A DNA stretch of 64,000 nt from an uncultured Eubacteriales bacterium (GCA_900551295.1 URVJ01000013.1:6571-70570); one strand, 5' to 3'; shown: positions 18,846-28,014, counted from the stretch's first letter. The notes: generated from the letters alone by a model not told the origin. Translations and numbers: made by a program.

Positions 18846-18902
18846 TATGCAAATATGCTTGAAAAATTGCACTTAAATTTGTCATACTTGCACAAACCAC
18901 GA

Positions 18903-18954
18903 CAAAAAATAACAGCCCGACACGATTGCTGCGGAATACCGCCGTGCCAAGCTG
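18903..18954 (-). terminator. Intrinsic terminator after the P-type-ATPase-like gene
   Basis: On the minus strand, 18954-18943 pairs with 18924-18913 along 12 consecutive positions (three G-U), followed by TTATTTTTTG. It separates this unit from the EF-G-like gene. Confidence 0.85.
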
Positions 18955-18984
18955 AAATTTGATGTGATAAAAAGGTTTAAACTT

Positions 18985-21495
18985 TTATTTGCTTAAAAAC
19001 GAGAATACAATCGCAGGCAGACACCAGAGAAGCTGAAGTCCGACAAAGAATGAAACCGTAAGAACGGGAACTGCGCCTGTAAGAGTAAGAGCCGCGGCAA
19101 TGATAATGCTGAGAACCGAGCATACCGTGCCGACAACGGTGTTTGAACGGTAGATGTTTCTGAGTTTGTCAAGGCTTATAAAGCCGTGGAGAAAACTGTG
19201 AACGCCCGTGAGCGAAACAATGCTGCCGTTTGAAGTCGTTTCCTGCTCTTCGGAAAGCGTTTCGGGAGATTTTCTGATAACCGAAACGGGGTAATTCGTG
19301 CCCTTGAGATTTCCGCAGATGAGCTGGTTGTTTATGCAGGGATCAAAGGTCTTGACGCCTACGCATACGCCTGCATTGTAAAGACTGTGGAGTATAGGCT
19401 CAAAACCGCGGTTTACCGAATACTTTATGTAGAACTTTGCGGCAAGTCCGCCGTTTACAGACATATACATAATGCTGCCGAGAGACTGTAAGAAGGATTC
19501 GTCTATGTTGTCCGACGGCGTTGCGATGTCAAAGAGTCTGAAGAAATTGCTTGTGCCGAGTAAAATTTCCATATCGTCAAGTCTGATTCTCAAGCCGTCG
19601 GGAGAGTGTTCAATTACAGAAGCCTCTCCTATGTGCTCGTCGCTGCCCTGTACGGAATTTGCAAATACGTATGAAAGCGGCCCCGGCAGCTTGTCGAAGA
19701 TGCGCGCCATGTAGATTATAACTTTGTCGATTCTGTGGTCGCCGTAGGTGCGTATGCTTGAAACCTTGACGTTTTTGGCTGGAAATACTTCGGTATCGTC
19801 AAAGGATATGATGCCTGCCTCGGTATATGCGTCGCAGGCAGCCTCGCCTATAAACGCGGTCTTTGACTTTGCGGCTCTGAGCGAGAAGATAAGGTAGGGA
19901 AGAACCGTTGCGAGAAGAAGATTTACCGGAAGAGAAGCGAGTATTACGCCGACTCCCACGGTTATGCCGTGATAAACGTCGGAAGTCATAAATCCGGAAA
20001 GCGCTCCGCAGATAACTCCGACAATTATTCCCGTTACCGCAAGCTTAAAGCAGGATTTTGTAGCTTTGGGCACGGCAAAGGTCTTTTTGAAGAAACCGGA
20101 AATAAAGCTGTTTTTTGAAACGGTGAAGATGGTTGTGTCCTGTTCGAGATATTTTGCGAATGCGCCTGCCTCGTCGGAGGTCGCGTCAAGCTCTGTCGTG
20201 GAGAACTTCGGCTTTTTGGACGCGGCAATGCAGAAAGAAGTCAGCGCCGTGTATGACTTTATAAAGCTGTTGATCGAGAGAATTACAAGTGCAAGACAGC
20301 CGACCGAACAGTAAGACCGCAGCGACGGACTTGTTCCCGCAAGCGTAATGGATATGATCGTGTAAAGCGTACATACGCACAGTGTAACGGCACACAGCAG
20401 TTCGGGACGCGCCTTGTGCGGATTAAGGCTCTTAAACGCGCGTTTTACGCCGTCAAGATTGAATATAATGCCGAAGAACATTATCTGAAGCATGGAAAGC
20501 GCGTACACAACGCCGTATCTTCCGGGCTCAAAAATTCCGGGGTGTGACTTTGCCGTTCCTGCGGCGCTTTCAAAATATATGCAGAAAATTGCGGCTGCAA
20601 TCGTCAGTATAACCGACAGAACGCCTTTAAGCGCGTTTGAACGCAGCTCTTTGATTATTAAAGTTTCCTGATGCGGATCGGTGTACTCACATTCGGGTTC
20701 GTCGTCGGAAAACAGTGCGTCGTATTGCTTGTTGAAATTCTCGCCGAGTCTGCCTGAGGCAAATACGTCGGTGTATTCGTCATGTGATTCGCTGTCCGCT
20801 GCATCTGCGCTGTCAGTTGACGGGTGGTTACCCGAAAGCATTGCAATGTCGTCGTTTGAGATAACATCTTTGCGGCGGCGTCTTTTCTTTTTCTTTGTTT
20901 CGGCTTTGCCCGAATCTGCGTCGCTTTCGGTGTTTCCCGAAACAATTTCGGGAGTTTCGAGAGCCGTGCCAGTATCGTCAAAACCGTTGTCCGCAAGACG
21001 GCACAATTCGTCTACCTTGTCGTCAATGCTGCTTGTGTGAGTTGCATTGAAATAGCTCTTTGCGCTGTCCTCAAGCTCCGAAAGGTTGAGTTCCTCGTGG
21101 CTTATGCCTTCTGGAAGATCCTTTGCAAAGGTGAATACCGCGGTATCGTTGTTGGAGTCGGGCGATGAAGTGTTTTTGCCGTTTTCGGAAAGACTTTCGG
21201 AATTGCCGCCGTTTTGCGAATCTATATGTATTTCGGATTTTTCAACGGTAATTTCGTCGCCGTTTTCCGTGTTTTTTTCGTCTGCGTCCGATACGGCGTT
21301 CTGTGCGGCGTTTTCGTCAAGCGAATACTGGTACGGCTCGTCGGTGTTGCCGTTATCGGCAGAGGAATCAAGTTGGCTTTCCGTGCCGCCGTTTATAACG
21401 GCATCGTTTTGCGATCTGTCTTGCTTTTTGCCTGCAAACAGCCCGGCAAGACCTGTTTTGCCTGAATTTTCGGGAAGGTTTTGCTTTTCTGACAT
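18985..21495 (-). CDS. Degenerate P-type-ATPase-like membrane protein (predicted pseudoenzyme)
   Basis: This 836-residue protein has two halves. Residues 1-280 are a charged, Asp/Glu/Ser/Asn-rich, probably disordered cytoplasmic region containing a basic patch KKKKRRRRK. From about residue 285 it has paired hydrophobic helices arranged like a heavy-metal P1B ATPase. Where the catalytic DKTGT should be, it reads SFDDTEVFP (D566-D567-T568-E569). A nucleotide-domain-like strand set (VIEHSPDGLRIRLDDMEILLG, then SVNGGLAAKFYIKYS) follows, but the GDGxND hinge is absent. Two terminal membrane segments close the protein. Conserved fold with lost catalysis is inferred from motif comparison only. It lies 24 bases after rlmB, in the same transcript. 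Confidence 0.6.
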   Translation of the reverse strand: MSEKQNLPENSGKTGLAGLFAGKKQDRSQNDAVINGGTESQLDSSADNGNTDEPYQYSLDENAAQNAVSDADEKNTENGDEITVEKSEIHIDSQNGGNSESLSENGKNTSSPDSNNDTAVFTFAKDLPEGISHEELNLSELEDSAKSYFNATHTSSIDDKVDELCRLADNGFDDTGTALETPEIVSGNTESDADSGKAETKKKKRRRRKDVISNDDIAMLSGNHPSTDSADAADSESHDEYTDVFASGRLGENFNKQYDALFSDDEPECEYTDPHQETLIIKELRSNALKGVLSVILTIAAAIFCIYFESAAGTAKSHPGIFEPGRYGVVYALSMLQIMFFGIIFNLDGVKRAFKSLNPHKARPELLCAVTLCVCTLYTIISITLAGTSPSLRSYCSVGCLALVILSINSFIKSYTALTSFCIAASKKPKFSTTELDATSDEAGAFAKYLEQDTTIFTVSKNSFISGFFKKTFAVPKATKSCFKLAVTGIIVGVICGALSGFMTSDVYHGITVGVGVILASLPVNLLLATVLPYLIFSLRAAKSKTAFIGEAACDAYTEAGIISFDDTEVFPAKNVKVSSIRTYGDHRIDKVIIYMARIFDKLPGPLSYVFANSVQGSDEHIGEASVIEHSPDGLRIRLDDMEILLGTSNFFRLFDIATPSDNIDESFLQSLGSIMYMSVNGGLAAKFYIKYSVNRGFEPILHSLYNAGVCVGVKTFDPCINNQLICGNLKGTNYPVSVIRKSPETLSEEQETTSNGSIVSLTGVHSFLHGFISLDKLRNIYRSNTVVGTVCSVLSIIIAAALTLTGAVPVLTVSFFVGLQLLWCLPAIVFSFLSK

Positions 21496-21519
21496 TAATC
21501 TGACCTCCGTTATTTTTGT

Positions 21520-22404
21520 TTAGTTCTGACCTCTCTGGCTTATGGCTCTGTAAAGCAGAACAGCCGCCGCCGTCGAAACGTTGAGGGAATTTACCTTGCC
21601 TCTCATTGGTAAGGAAAGAATGTAATCGCAGTTTTTCTTAACAAGCGGCGATACGCCGTTTTCCTCGCTGCCGAGGACTATTGCGCAGGGAACGTCAAAA
21701 TCGGCTTTTGTATAGTCTGTCCCGTCCGCCTCTGCGGCAAATATCCAGAGACCGAGTTCTTTGAGTTTCTTTATGGTTTCGGTGACGTTTACGCACTTTA
21801 CCGCAGCGAGATGTTCGACAGCTCCCGCAGAAGCTTTTGCGACTGCCGGCGTAATGCACGCGCTGTTGCGTTTCGGAATAATAATGCCGTGAGCGCCTGC
21901 GCCCTCAGCACATCTGATTATGGCTCCGAGATTGTGCGGATCCGAAATGTTGTCCGCAATGACTATAAGCGGTTTTTCGCCACGCTGCTTTGCGATTTCG
22001 AGTACGTCCTCTATCGTCACGTATTCTTTTTCCGAGGCTATTGCGACGATACCCTGGTGCTGTTCGTAGCCGCAGAGCTTGTCAAGCTTTGCCTTTTCTG
22101 TTTCTATAAGAGGAATTCCGCGTTCGAGTGCGGTAGCAGCAAGAACCGTTATCGAGCCTTCGCGCTGACCTTTCTGAACGTATATCTTTTCTATCTGTCT
22201 GCCTGATTTCAAGAGTTCTCTTACGGCGTTTCTGCCGGGAACCGAGCCGTTTGACAGACCTTCGTCAAAGCTTTCTCCGTTGTTGTATGTTTTTCCCGAA
22301 CCGGGATTTGCGTCGCCGCGTCTGTTACGTGGAGAAAAGTTTTTCTTTTTGCCGAAATCCTTTTTCTCGCCGTTTTTAAAATTATTGTTTTTGTTGTAAC
22401 TCAT
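21520..22404 (-). CDS. rlmB: 23S rRNA (guanosine(2251)-2'-O)-methyltransferase-type SPOUT enzyme
   Basis: The 294-residue SpoU/TrmH-family protein methylates rRNA ribose using S-adenosylmethionine. After a ~55-residue basic, Asn/Lys-rich N-terminal extension come the substrate-binding domain (VPGRNAVRELLKSGRQIEKI) and the SPOUT knot: ADNISDPHNLGAIIRCAEGA, CAIVLGSEENGVSPLVKKNC, and SLPMRGKVNSLNVSTAAAVL. These match RlmB and the paralogous YacO-type enzymes, so the exact target base is inferred. It is first gene of a two-gene unit with the P-type-ATPase-like gene. Confidence 0.88.
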   Translation of the reverse strand: MSYNKNNNFKNGEKKDFGKKKNFSPRNRRGDANPGSGKTYNNGESFDEGLSNGSVPGRNAVRELLKSGRQIEKIYVQKGQREGSITVLAATALERGIPLIETEKAKLDKLCGYEQHQGIVAIASEKEYVTIEDVLEIAKQRGEKPLIVIADNISDPHNLGAIIRCAEGAGAHGIIIPKRNSACITPAVAKASAGAVEHLAAVKCVNVTETIKKLKELGLWIFAAEADGTDYTKADFDVPCAIVLGSEENGVSPLVKKNCDYILSLPMRGKVNSLNVSTAAAVLLYRAISQRGQN

Positions 22405-22492
22405 TTTATGACCTTTCGGAACTTTTTTTGAAAAATACGTGTATTTTCACCGCAAAACGGCATAATAACTGACTGTATAAATATTCTTCTAC

Positions 22493-22521
22493 ATTATAAC
22501 ACATATTTCGGCATTTGTACA
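22493..22521 (-). promoter_or_regulatory. Promoter of rlmB
   Basis: On the minus strand, TGTACA (22521-22516) and TATAAT (22498-22493) are separated by 17 bases. The leader is about 85 bases. Confidence 0.55.
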
Positions 22522-22608
22522 GAGAATTTGCGAGAAAAATGTTGGAAAATTTTAAAAAATGACAAAAAAGCCGCCTTGCCGCAGAGTTTTTGCCTTAAAG
22601 ACAAATAT

Positions 22609-22632
22609 CCGCCGCGTTTTTGTACGCAGCGG
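22609..22632 (-). terminator. Possible terminator after the S41 peptidase gene
   Basis: On the minus strand, CCGCTGCG (22632-22625) pairs with CGCGGCGG (22616-22609). The following sequence is only moderately U-rich, so termination is uncertain. Confidence 0.35.
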
Positions 22633-22693
22633 AGTTGTATTGTGTGTTATATTGAATGTCTGAGCGCAACGCGAAAAACGGTGCGTAGAGCAC

Positions 22694-23917
22694 TTACTGA
22701 TTTGCAGGGCTCATATCCTGTACAGCGAGTACGACTTCTGCTGCTTTTTCAAGCTGGGCGTCGGTAATTTCGCCGTTTTCCGAAACCTGTGTGCGTTGAG
22801 AAATCTCATAATCCGGCGCTATGCCGTCGCCGTCAAAGGAAGAACCCGACGGAGTTGTGAAAAGCATTGTCGAGAAACTTGCCGCACCGTCCGACAGCGG
22901 GAAAATACTCTGAACGGTGGCTTTGCCGTATGTGGTCTCGCCGACTAAAGAGGCGCGTCCGAAATCTTTCATTGCCGCGGCAAAAAGCTCCGCACCGCAT
23001 ACGGTGTTGCGGTTTACAAGCACTGTCATGGGATAGGAGAACTGATTTACGTCGCTTTTGTAGGTCTTTGCCGAGCCGTCGCGGTCTGCGCCGGTAATGG
23101 TCGTGCCGTCGGGAAGTATAAAATCCAAGAGCGAGGCGACGTTGTCCGTATCTCCGCCGGGATTGTTTCTTATGTCGATTATAAATCTGTCCGCACCGTT
23201 TTTGATAAGTTCTTCGGCGCATTTCTTGAAATCGTCGGTTACGGTGCCTGTAAATTCGCTTATTGATATTACTCCGACGTTATCGTGGATTATGCGCGTA
23301 CTTACATTGTTTACCGAAACAATATCGCGCGGAACGGTGATGTCCTCCGAGGTTCCGTCGCTCTTTCTGACCTTTAAAAGCACGCTTGAATAAGCTTCGC
23401 CGCTGCCTATTTTGAGCATTGCCCCGTAAAAGCCGGATTCGCTTACCGCAACGCCGTTTACGCTTGTTATAGTGTCTCCGGGAACAATGCCTGCCTTTTG
23501 CGCGGGAGAGTCCGCGTAGACGTTTACGACGTAAATTCCGTCCTTTGACGAATCGTACAGCGAGCTTATGCCGATACCTACTGACGAACCCTGTGCGGAC
23601 GCCGCTATGTAGTCGGAATACTGTTCGGAGTTCATGTACATTGCGTATCTGTCGCCGAGACCCGAAAGATAGCCGCCCATTGCTCCGTCGATAAGAGAGG
23701 CGGTGTCCGCGGCATATACGGATTTGCTCTTTACAATGCCGTCAAGCGACGTAAGGCTTTCGGAAAGCGCTGTTCTGTCGGTTGCGACCATGTCGGTCAC
23801 GCGCCTTTGCCAGAAATCGTTTACCAAAAGAAACGTCGTCTGAAACGTAAGTAAGACAGTTGCGGAAAAGGCAAATATATACATAGGTATTTTCAAAGCG
23901 TTTTTGTTTTTGTTCAA
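22694..23917 (-). CDS. S41-family C-terminal processing peptidase with Cys at the nucleophile position
   Basis: The protein has 407 residues from TTG 23917: an N-terminal membrane anchor (YIFAFSATVLLTFQTTFL), a PDZ domain (VGIGISS ... SPAQKAGIVPGDTITSVNG), and the S41 protease core (DIRNNPGGDTDNV, GETTYGKATVQSIFPL). K332 and Q336 form the usual Lys-x3-Gln pair. Exactly 25 residues before K332 the family has Ser in SASASE; here the segment reads NTVCGAELF with C307 (codon 22999-22997). The protease should sit outside the membrane and may process wall or secreted proteins. TTG 23917 follows AAAGGA; an upstream GTG (23959) has no ribosome binding site. It lies downstream of the M23 peptidase gene beyond a hairpin. 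Confidence 0.88.
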   Translation of the reverse strand: MNKNKNALKIPMYIFAFSATVLLTFQTTFLLVNDFWQRRVTDMVATDRTALSESLTSLDGIVKSKSVYAADTASLIDGAMGGYLSGLGDRYAMYMNSEQYSDYIAASAQGSSVGIGISSLYDSSKDGIYVVNVYADSPAQKAGIVPGDTITSVNGVAVSESGFYGAMLKIGSGEAYSSVLLKVRKSDGTSEDITVPRDIVSVNNVSTRIIHDNVGVISISEFTGTVTDDFKKCAEELIKNGADRFIIDIRNNPGGDTDNVASLLDFILPDGTTITGADRDGSAKTYKSDVNQFSYPMTVLVNRNTVCGAELFAAAMKDFGRASLVGETTYGKATVQSIFPLSDGAASFSTMLFTTPSGSSFDGDGIAPDYEISQRTQVSENGEITDAQLEKAAEVVLAVQDMSPANQ

Positions 23918-23965
23918 AGTATCGCCGTCCTTTTTGTCAGATTCTTGTAATGATAGCACATCTTG

Positions 23966-24001
23966 ATAAAATCAAGGGACTGTCTTTTTGCGGACAGCCC
24001 C
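23966..24001 (-). terminator. Terminator-like hairpin between the M23 and S41 peptidase genes
   Basis: On the minus strand, GGGGCTGTC (24001-23993) pairs with GACAGTCCC (23984-23976), followed by TTGATTTTATC. No promoter is evident between it and the S41 start, so partial readthrough is likely. Confidence 0.65.
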
Positions 24002-24035
24002 TGAAAAGTTCTTGATAAAGTTAAAGTTTTGCGGT

Positions 24036-25256
24036 TCAGAGACCTATGTATGAAGCAGGATTTACGGCAACGCCGTTTTTGTAGACCGTAAAGTGCAGGT
24101 GGTTGCCTGTTGACCAGCCGGTAGAGCCGACATACGCGATTGTGTCGCCTTTTTTGACGGTCTGACCTACGGTTACGTTGAGCGAGCTTGCATGGGCATA
24201 CAGCGTCATTATTCCGCCGCCGTGATCTATGGTTACGTAATTTCCCCATGAAGAGCTGTGCCGTGCGATTACTACTTTTCCTGCGTCTGCCGCGTATATG
24301 CTTGTTCCGCGCGGTGCGGGAAGATCAAGCCCGTTGTGATTTTCGGTTTTGCCGCTTATCGGGCTTGTACGCGTTATAAATCCGCTGGAAACCGTCGTAT
24401 ATGACGAGGGCAGAGGATAACCCATTGTGCCGGAGTAAGCTGCGTTGGAGGACGCGGTGTTGTTCTTTCTCTGTTCTTCGTAAAGAGCCTTGATCTCGGC
24501 GTTTATTGCGTTTGTTTCGGCAAGCTTTTTCTTGTAGAGAGATTCGGCGTTTGCCGCGTCTGCCATATACTGCGTCTTTTTCTGATTTGCCTCGGCTATT
24601 TTGGCGTCGTACTCTTTTTTATCCTGCTCGAGCTGACTTTTATATACAACGCTTTCGTCCTTAGAGTTTTTCTGTTCTTCGCGCGTCTTTTCAAGACTTG
24701 CTTTTGTTTCGGAAAGCCTTTCGAGAACGTTGTTGTTGGCTCTGAAATGATATACTATAAAATCCACTCTCGAAAGAAAGTCGCCTATGTTCTCCGAACC
24801 GAAAAGAAGATGGAAATATGTATCGCTGCCGTACATATACGACATTCTGAGCATATTGTCAAATATCTTCTGCTCTTCCGCCTCTTTTACCGAAAGCTCC
24901 TCGATCTGCTGTCCCTGCTGTTCGTAGAGAACGTCAAGCTGATTTATGAGCGTTTCCATGGTTTTTATACGTGTTGAGAGAAGCGTTGTTTCGTATTCGA
25001 GATTCTGAATTTCGGTTTCGAGGTTTGCCGCGCCGGATTTTGCGGCTGTAATCTGTTCTTTGAGCTTTTTGGCATCGCTCTGGATACCGGAAAGCTTTGA
25101 CTGGAGCTCATGTATCTGTTTCTGGCTGTCGGAAGCTGCGGCATATGCCGAAAATGAGCGCGACATATCGACTCCGGCGTTTATCATGACTGCGGCAGCC
25201 ATGACGCATGAGAGTGCGAGAACGCAGAATACGCGGCGCAATGATAATGATTTCAC
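24036..25256 (-). CDS. M23-family murein hydrolase with coiled coil (EnvC/PcsB-like)
   Basis: The protein has 406 residues with a signal peptide/anchor (residues 1-40) and a long coiled coil (about 45-250, heptad-rich Glu/Lys/Gln). The C-terminal LytM/M23 zinc peptidase domain contains ENHNGLDLPAPRGTSIYAA and the catalytic TGNHLHFTVYKNG motif. Such proteins cleave peptidoglycan peptides and are switched on by FtsEX through their coiled coil. The gene follows ftsX by 49 bases, which supports that partnership. The start is GTG 25256, with AAGGAGG about 12 bases upstream, a slightly long spacing. Confidence 0.93.
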   Translation of the reverse strand: MKSLSLRRVFCVLALSCVMAAAVMINAGVDMSRSFSAYAAASDSQKQIHELQSKLSGIQSDAKKLKEQITAAKSGAANLETEIQNLEYETTLLSTRIKTMETLINQLDVLYEQQGQQIEELSVKEAEEQKIFDNMLRMSYMYGSDTYFHLLFGSENIGDFLSRVDFIVYHFRANNNVLERLSETKASLEKTREEQKNSKDESVVYKSQLEQDKKEYDAKIAEANQKKTQYMADAANAESLYKKKLAETNAINAEIKALYEEQRKNNTASSNAAYSGTMGYPLPSSYTTVSSGFITRTSPISGKTENHNGLDLPAPRGTSIYAADAGKVVIARHSSSWGNYVTIDHGGGIMTLYAHASSLNVTVGQTVKKGDTIAYVGSTGWSTGNHLHFTVYKNGVAVNPASYIGL

Positions 25257-25305
25257 TTTGTTTTCCGCCTCCTTGAAAACGGGTAAAAAGGGTTTGTGCG
25301 CATAT

Positions 25306-26202
25306 TTAAACGCGCATATATCTGCGTATAGTTATAGCCGTGCCGAATACGCCTATGAACAGACCTGCGCCGAAGAACAGCGCGAGAAAGATGTTGTTAA
25401 GCTGCGCATACGGGATTATAGACACAAAGCTGTACTGTTCCGCAAGGCCTTCGACTATAAAGGTGTATATGTACCACTGGGTGACGTATGAAATACTTGC
25501 GGCAACGAGCGATATTATAATGCCTTCGATGATAAACGGCATGGTTATGTAGGTTTTCGTGGCGCCTATGTAGCGCATTATGCTTATTTCAAGCTCTCTG
25601 GAATGGAAAGTGAGCTTTATGGTGTTGGATATTACGAAAACCGATACCACAATAAGCACCGCCATGAGCCACGTACAGCCTACGGAGATTATATTCTTGA
25701 ATTTTTCTATATTGATTGCAATTTCACGGCTGTTTCTTATGCTGTCAACGCTGTCTATCTTTCCGAGCTGATATATAAGCGCGTCGAGCTTGCTTACGCT
25801 TTCGTACTCTATTCTGAAAGAGTCGGGGAGAGGGTTGGTTTCGTCGTCGTAGGAATCAAAGAGGTACGAATACTGGTCGCCGTACTTTTCGCGTTCGGAT
25901 TCGAGCGCCTCTTTCTTTGAAACGTAGGTAACGCTCTGAACATTATCGAGCTGCTGAATTTCCTCTTTTGTTTCTTCGACCTGTTCTGCGTTTGAATCAA
26001 GCTTTAAGTAGCATACGACCTCGTTGAAATTGTCAAGCTTTTCGAGATTGAAGTTTACGTTCAGAACAAGCGTTAAGAATATGCCTGTAACAAGAAGCGA
26101 GGACAGCAGAACGAGGATCGACGCCACGCTCATAAGTCCGTTTCTGAATACGCCCTTGAATCCGTCCTTTATGAACGTGAATAATCTAAAGTTCCTCATC
26201 AA
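25306..26202 (-). CDS. ftsX: Cell division protein FtsX (permease-like)
   Basis: The 298-residue membrane protein has one N-terminal transmembrane segment (SVASILVLLSSLLVTGIFLTL). An extracellular domain of about 120 residues contacts the peptidoglycan hydrolase. Three C-terminal transmembrane segments and the SRELEISIMRYIGATKTYI motif typical of FtsX follow. It forms an ABC-type complex with FtsE that activates cell-wall hydrolases. Its start overlaps the ftsE end by 17 bases, indicating translational coupling. Confidence 0.95.
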   Translation of the reverse strand: MMRNFRLFTFIKDGFKGVFRNGLMSVASILVLLSSLLVTGIFLTLVLNVNFNLEKLDNFNEVVCYLKLDSNAEQVEETKEEIQQLDNVQSVTYVSKKEALESEREKYGDQYSYLFDSYDDETNPLPDSFRIEYESVSKLDALIYQLGKIDSVDSIRNSREIAINIEKFKNIISVGCTWLMAVLIVVSVFVISNTIKLTFHSRELEISIMRYIGATKTYITMPFIIEGIIISLVAASISYVTQWYIYTFIVEGLAEQYSFVSIIPYAQLNNIFLALFFGAGLFIGVFGTAITIRRYMRV

Positions 26203-26875
26203 ACATACCGCCTATTCTGTCATTGAGCACAGAGCCGTCGCTTATTGTGATAACTCTTTGCTTGTAGTGGTCAACAAGATCTTTTTCATGCGTTACGACA
26301 ATTACGGTCTTGCCGAGTTTTTTATTGAGCGTAATGAGAAGATCCATTATTTCGATGCTGAGTTTGGGGTCTATGTTTCCCGTCGGCTCGTCGGCAATTA
26401 TAATGTCGGGATTGTTTACGATTGCGCGTGCAAGCGCAACTCTCTGCTGTTCGCCGCCGGAAAGCTGAGACGGAAAGGACTTCATTTTGTCTTTAAGACC
26501 TACAAGGTCAAGGAAAAACGGAACTCTTGTCTTTATCGTGCTGCCCGACGCACCTATAACCTGCATTGCAAAGGCAACGTTTTCGTATACGGTTTTTTTG
26601 GGGAAAAGTCTGAAATCCTGGAAAACGACGCCCATCTTGCGTCTGAGATACGGAACCTTGCCGTTTCTCATCTTGTCAAGACGGAAACCGTTTATTATAA
26701 TTCTTCCGGAGGTTACTTTTTCCTCTCTGAGAAGCAGCTTTGTGAGTGTAGTTTTTCCGGAACCGGACGGACCTACAATAAACACGAATTCGCCGTCGTT
26801 AATGGTCAGATCGACGTCTTTTAAAACGTATTTTTTGTTGTCGTAGGTCATGGAGACGTTTTTGAATTCGATCAT
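26186..26875 (-). CDS. ftsE: Cell division ATP-binding protein FtsE
   Basis: The 229-residue ABC ATPase pairs with FtsX at the cytoplasmic face. It shows Walker A GPSGSGKTT, Q-loop VFQDFRLF, signature LSGGEQQRVALARA, Walker B IIIADEPTGN and the H-loop VVTHE. The length is normal. AAAGGAA lies before the ATG. It follows the cdaR-like gene by 15 bases and is co-transcribed with it. Confidence 0.96.
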   Translation of the reverse strand: MIEFKNVSMTYDNKKYVLKDVDLTINDGEFVFIVGPSGSGKTTLTKLLLREEKVTSGRIIINGFRLDKMRNGKVPYLRRKMGVVFQDFRLFPKKTVYENVAFAMQVIGASGSTIKTRVPFFLDLVGLKDKMKSFPSQLSGGEQQRVALARAIVNNPDIIIADEPTGNIDPKLSIEIMDLLITLNKKLGKTVIVVTHEKDLVDHYKQRVITISDGSVLNDRIGGMFDEEL

Positions 26876-26890
26876 AGCAAATTCCTTTTA

Positions 26891-27976
26891 TCAGTATTTT
26901 ACGGGTTTGGAGGTTAAGTATTTCTTTACCATGAGCGCGACCTTAAAGGTTATGGCGTGCTCAAATTCACGCAGGTCAAGGCCGGTGAGCTTTCTGATTT
27001 TTTCAAGTCTGTAAACAAGAGTGTTTCTGTGTACGAAGAGTTTTCTTGAGGTTTCCGAAACGTTGAGGTTATTTTCAAAGAATGCCTGTATAGTCATGAG
27101 AGTTTCATGGTCAAGGCTTTCAAGCGAACCTTTTTTGAATACCTCCTGCAGGAACATTTCGCAAAGCGTTGTGGGAAGCTGATAGATAAGTCTGCCTATG
27201 CCTAAGTTTTCGTAGCTAATTACGTTTTTCTTTGTGTCAAAGACCTTGCCGACCTCTATTGCGACCTGAGATTCTCTGAACGCCGTTGCGAGATCCTTGA
27301 TGTTTTCGGCAACCGTGCCGATACCTACCGTAATCGAGAGGAAGAACTCGGCGCTTACGGTGTCCACTATGGAGTGAGCGATCTTTTCAAGCTCGCGCAG
27401 ATCAACGCCCGCCTTTGTTTCCTTTACGAGAACAACGTCGTTTTCGCCTATGCTTATAACATAGTCCTTGTTCTTGTCGGGAAACATATTCTGCATTATG
27501 TCATACGGAATAACGTCGCCCTTTTCGGTAAAGCGAACGAAGAATACGGCTCTGGGAGTGTCTGCGTTGAAGTGCAGCTCTTTTGCCTTTATGTAAATAT
27601 CGCTCGGAAGAATGTTGTCGAGAATAATATTCTTGATAAAGCTTGACTTGTCATACTTTTCGCCGTACAGGCTCTTTATGCTTGCAAACGAAACGCATAA
27701 TACCGCGCTTATGTCGGCAGCCTCCTTGTCCTCGCCCTGAACCATTGTGACGTAGTCAAGCTTGGAATTTGTTTCGGAGAGTCTGTATGTGAAGCCGTCC
27801 TTGCAGATTATCGGATTTTCCGAGGAAAGCTCTTCGAGTATATCCGTGTGATCCTCTCCGATTCTGACAAGCTCGCTGCACGCGACTGTAAATCCTGCGT
27901 CGTCGATTACCGCAACCGAACGGTCGACGTTCTCTTTCAACTGGTTAATTACGCTTTGAAAAACTCTTGTGGACAT
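26891..27976 (-). CDS. CdaR/PucR-type transcriptional regulator
   Basis: The 361-residue regulator has an N-terminal sugar-diacid-recognition-like domain (VFQSVINQLKENVDRSVAVI), a central GGDEF-like fold region (FFLSITVGIGTVAENIKDLATAFRESQ) and a C-terminal PucR HTH_30 (NLNVSETSRKLFVHRNTLVY). CdaR proteins often sense sugar acids such as glycerate. Here it is embedded upstream of ftsEX, not next to a catabolic operon, so its ligand and targets are open. AAAGGAT precedes the ATG. Confidence 0.85.
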   Translation of the reverse strand: MSTRVFQSVINQLKENVDRSVAVIDDAGFTVACSELVRIGEDHTDILEELSSENPIICKDGFTYRLSETNSKLDYVTMVQGEDKEAADISAVLCVSFASIKSLYGEKYDKSSFIKNIILDNILPSDIYIKAKELHFNADTPRAVFFVRFTEKGDVIPYDIMQNMFPDKNKDYVISIGENDVVLVKETKAGVDLRELEKIAHSIVDTVSAEFFLSITVGIGTVAENIKDLATAFRESQVAIEVGKVFDTKKNVISYENLGIGRLIYQLPTTLCEMFLQEVFKKGSLESLDHETLMTIQAFFENNLNVSETSRKLFVHRNTLVYRLEKIRKLTGLDLREFEHAITFKVALMVKKYLTSKPVKY

Positions 27977-28014
27977 TCTTTATCTATCCTTTCTTGTCCC
28001 TGTCTGTAAAGGGA

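Noticed and set aside
22528..22767. 79-codon open frame between the S41 and rlmB genes
   Set aside because: It overlaps the S41 3' end on the other strand, has Cys/Arg-rich random composition and no ribosome binding site.
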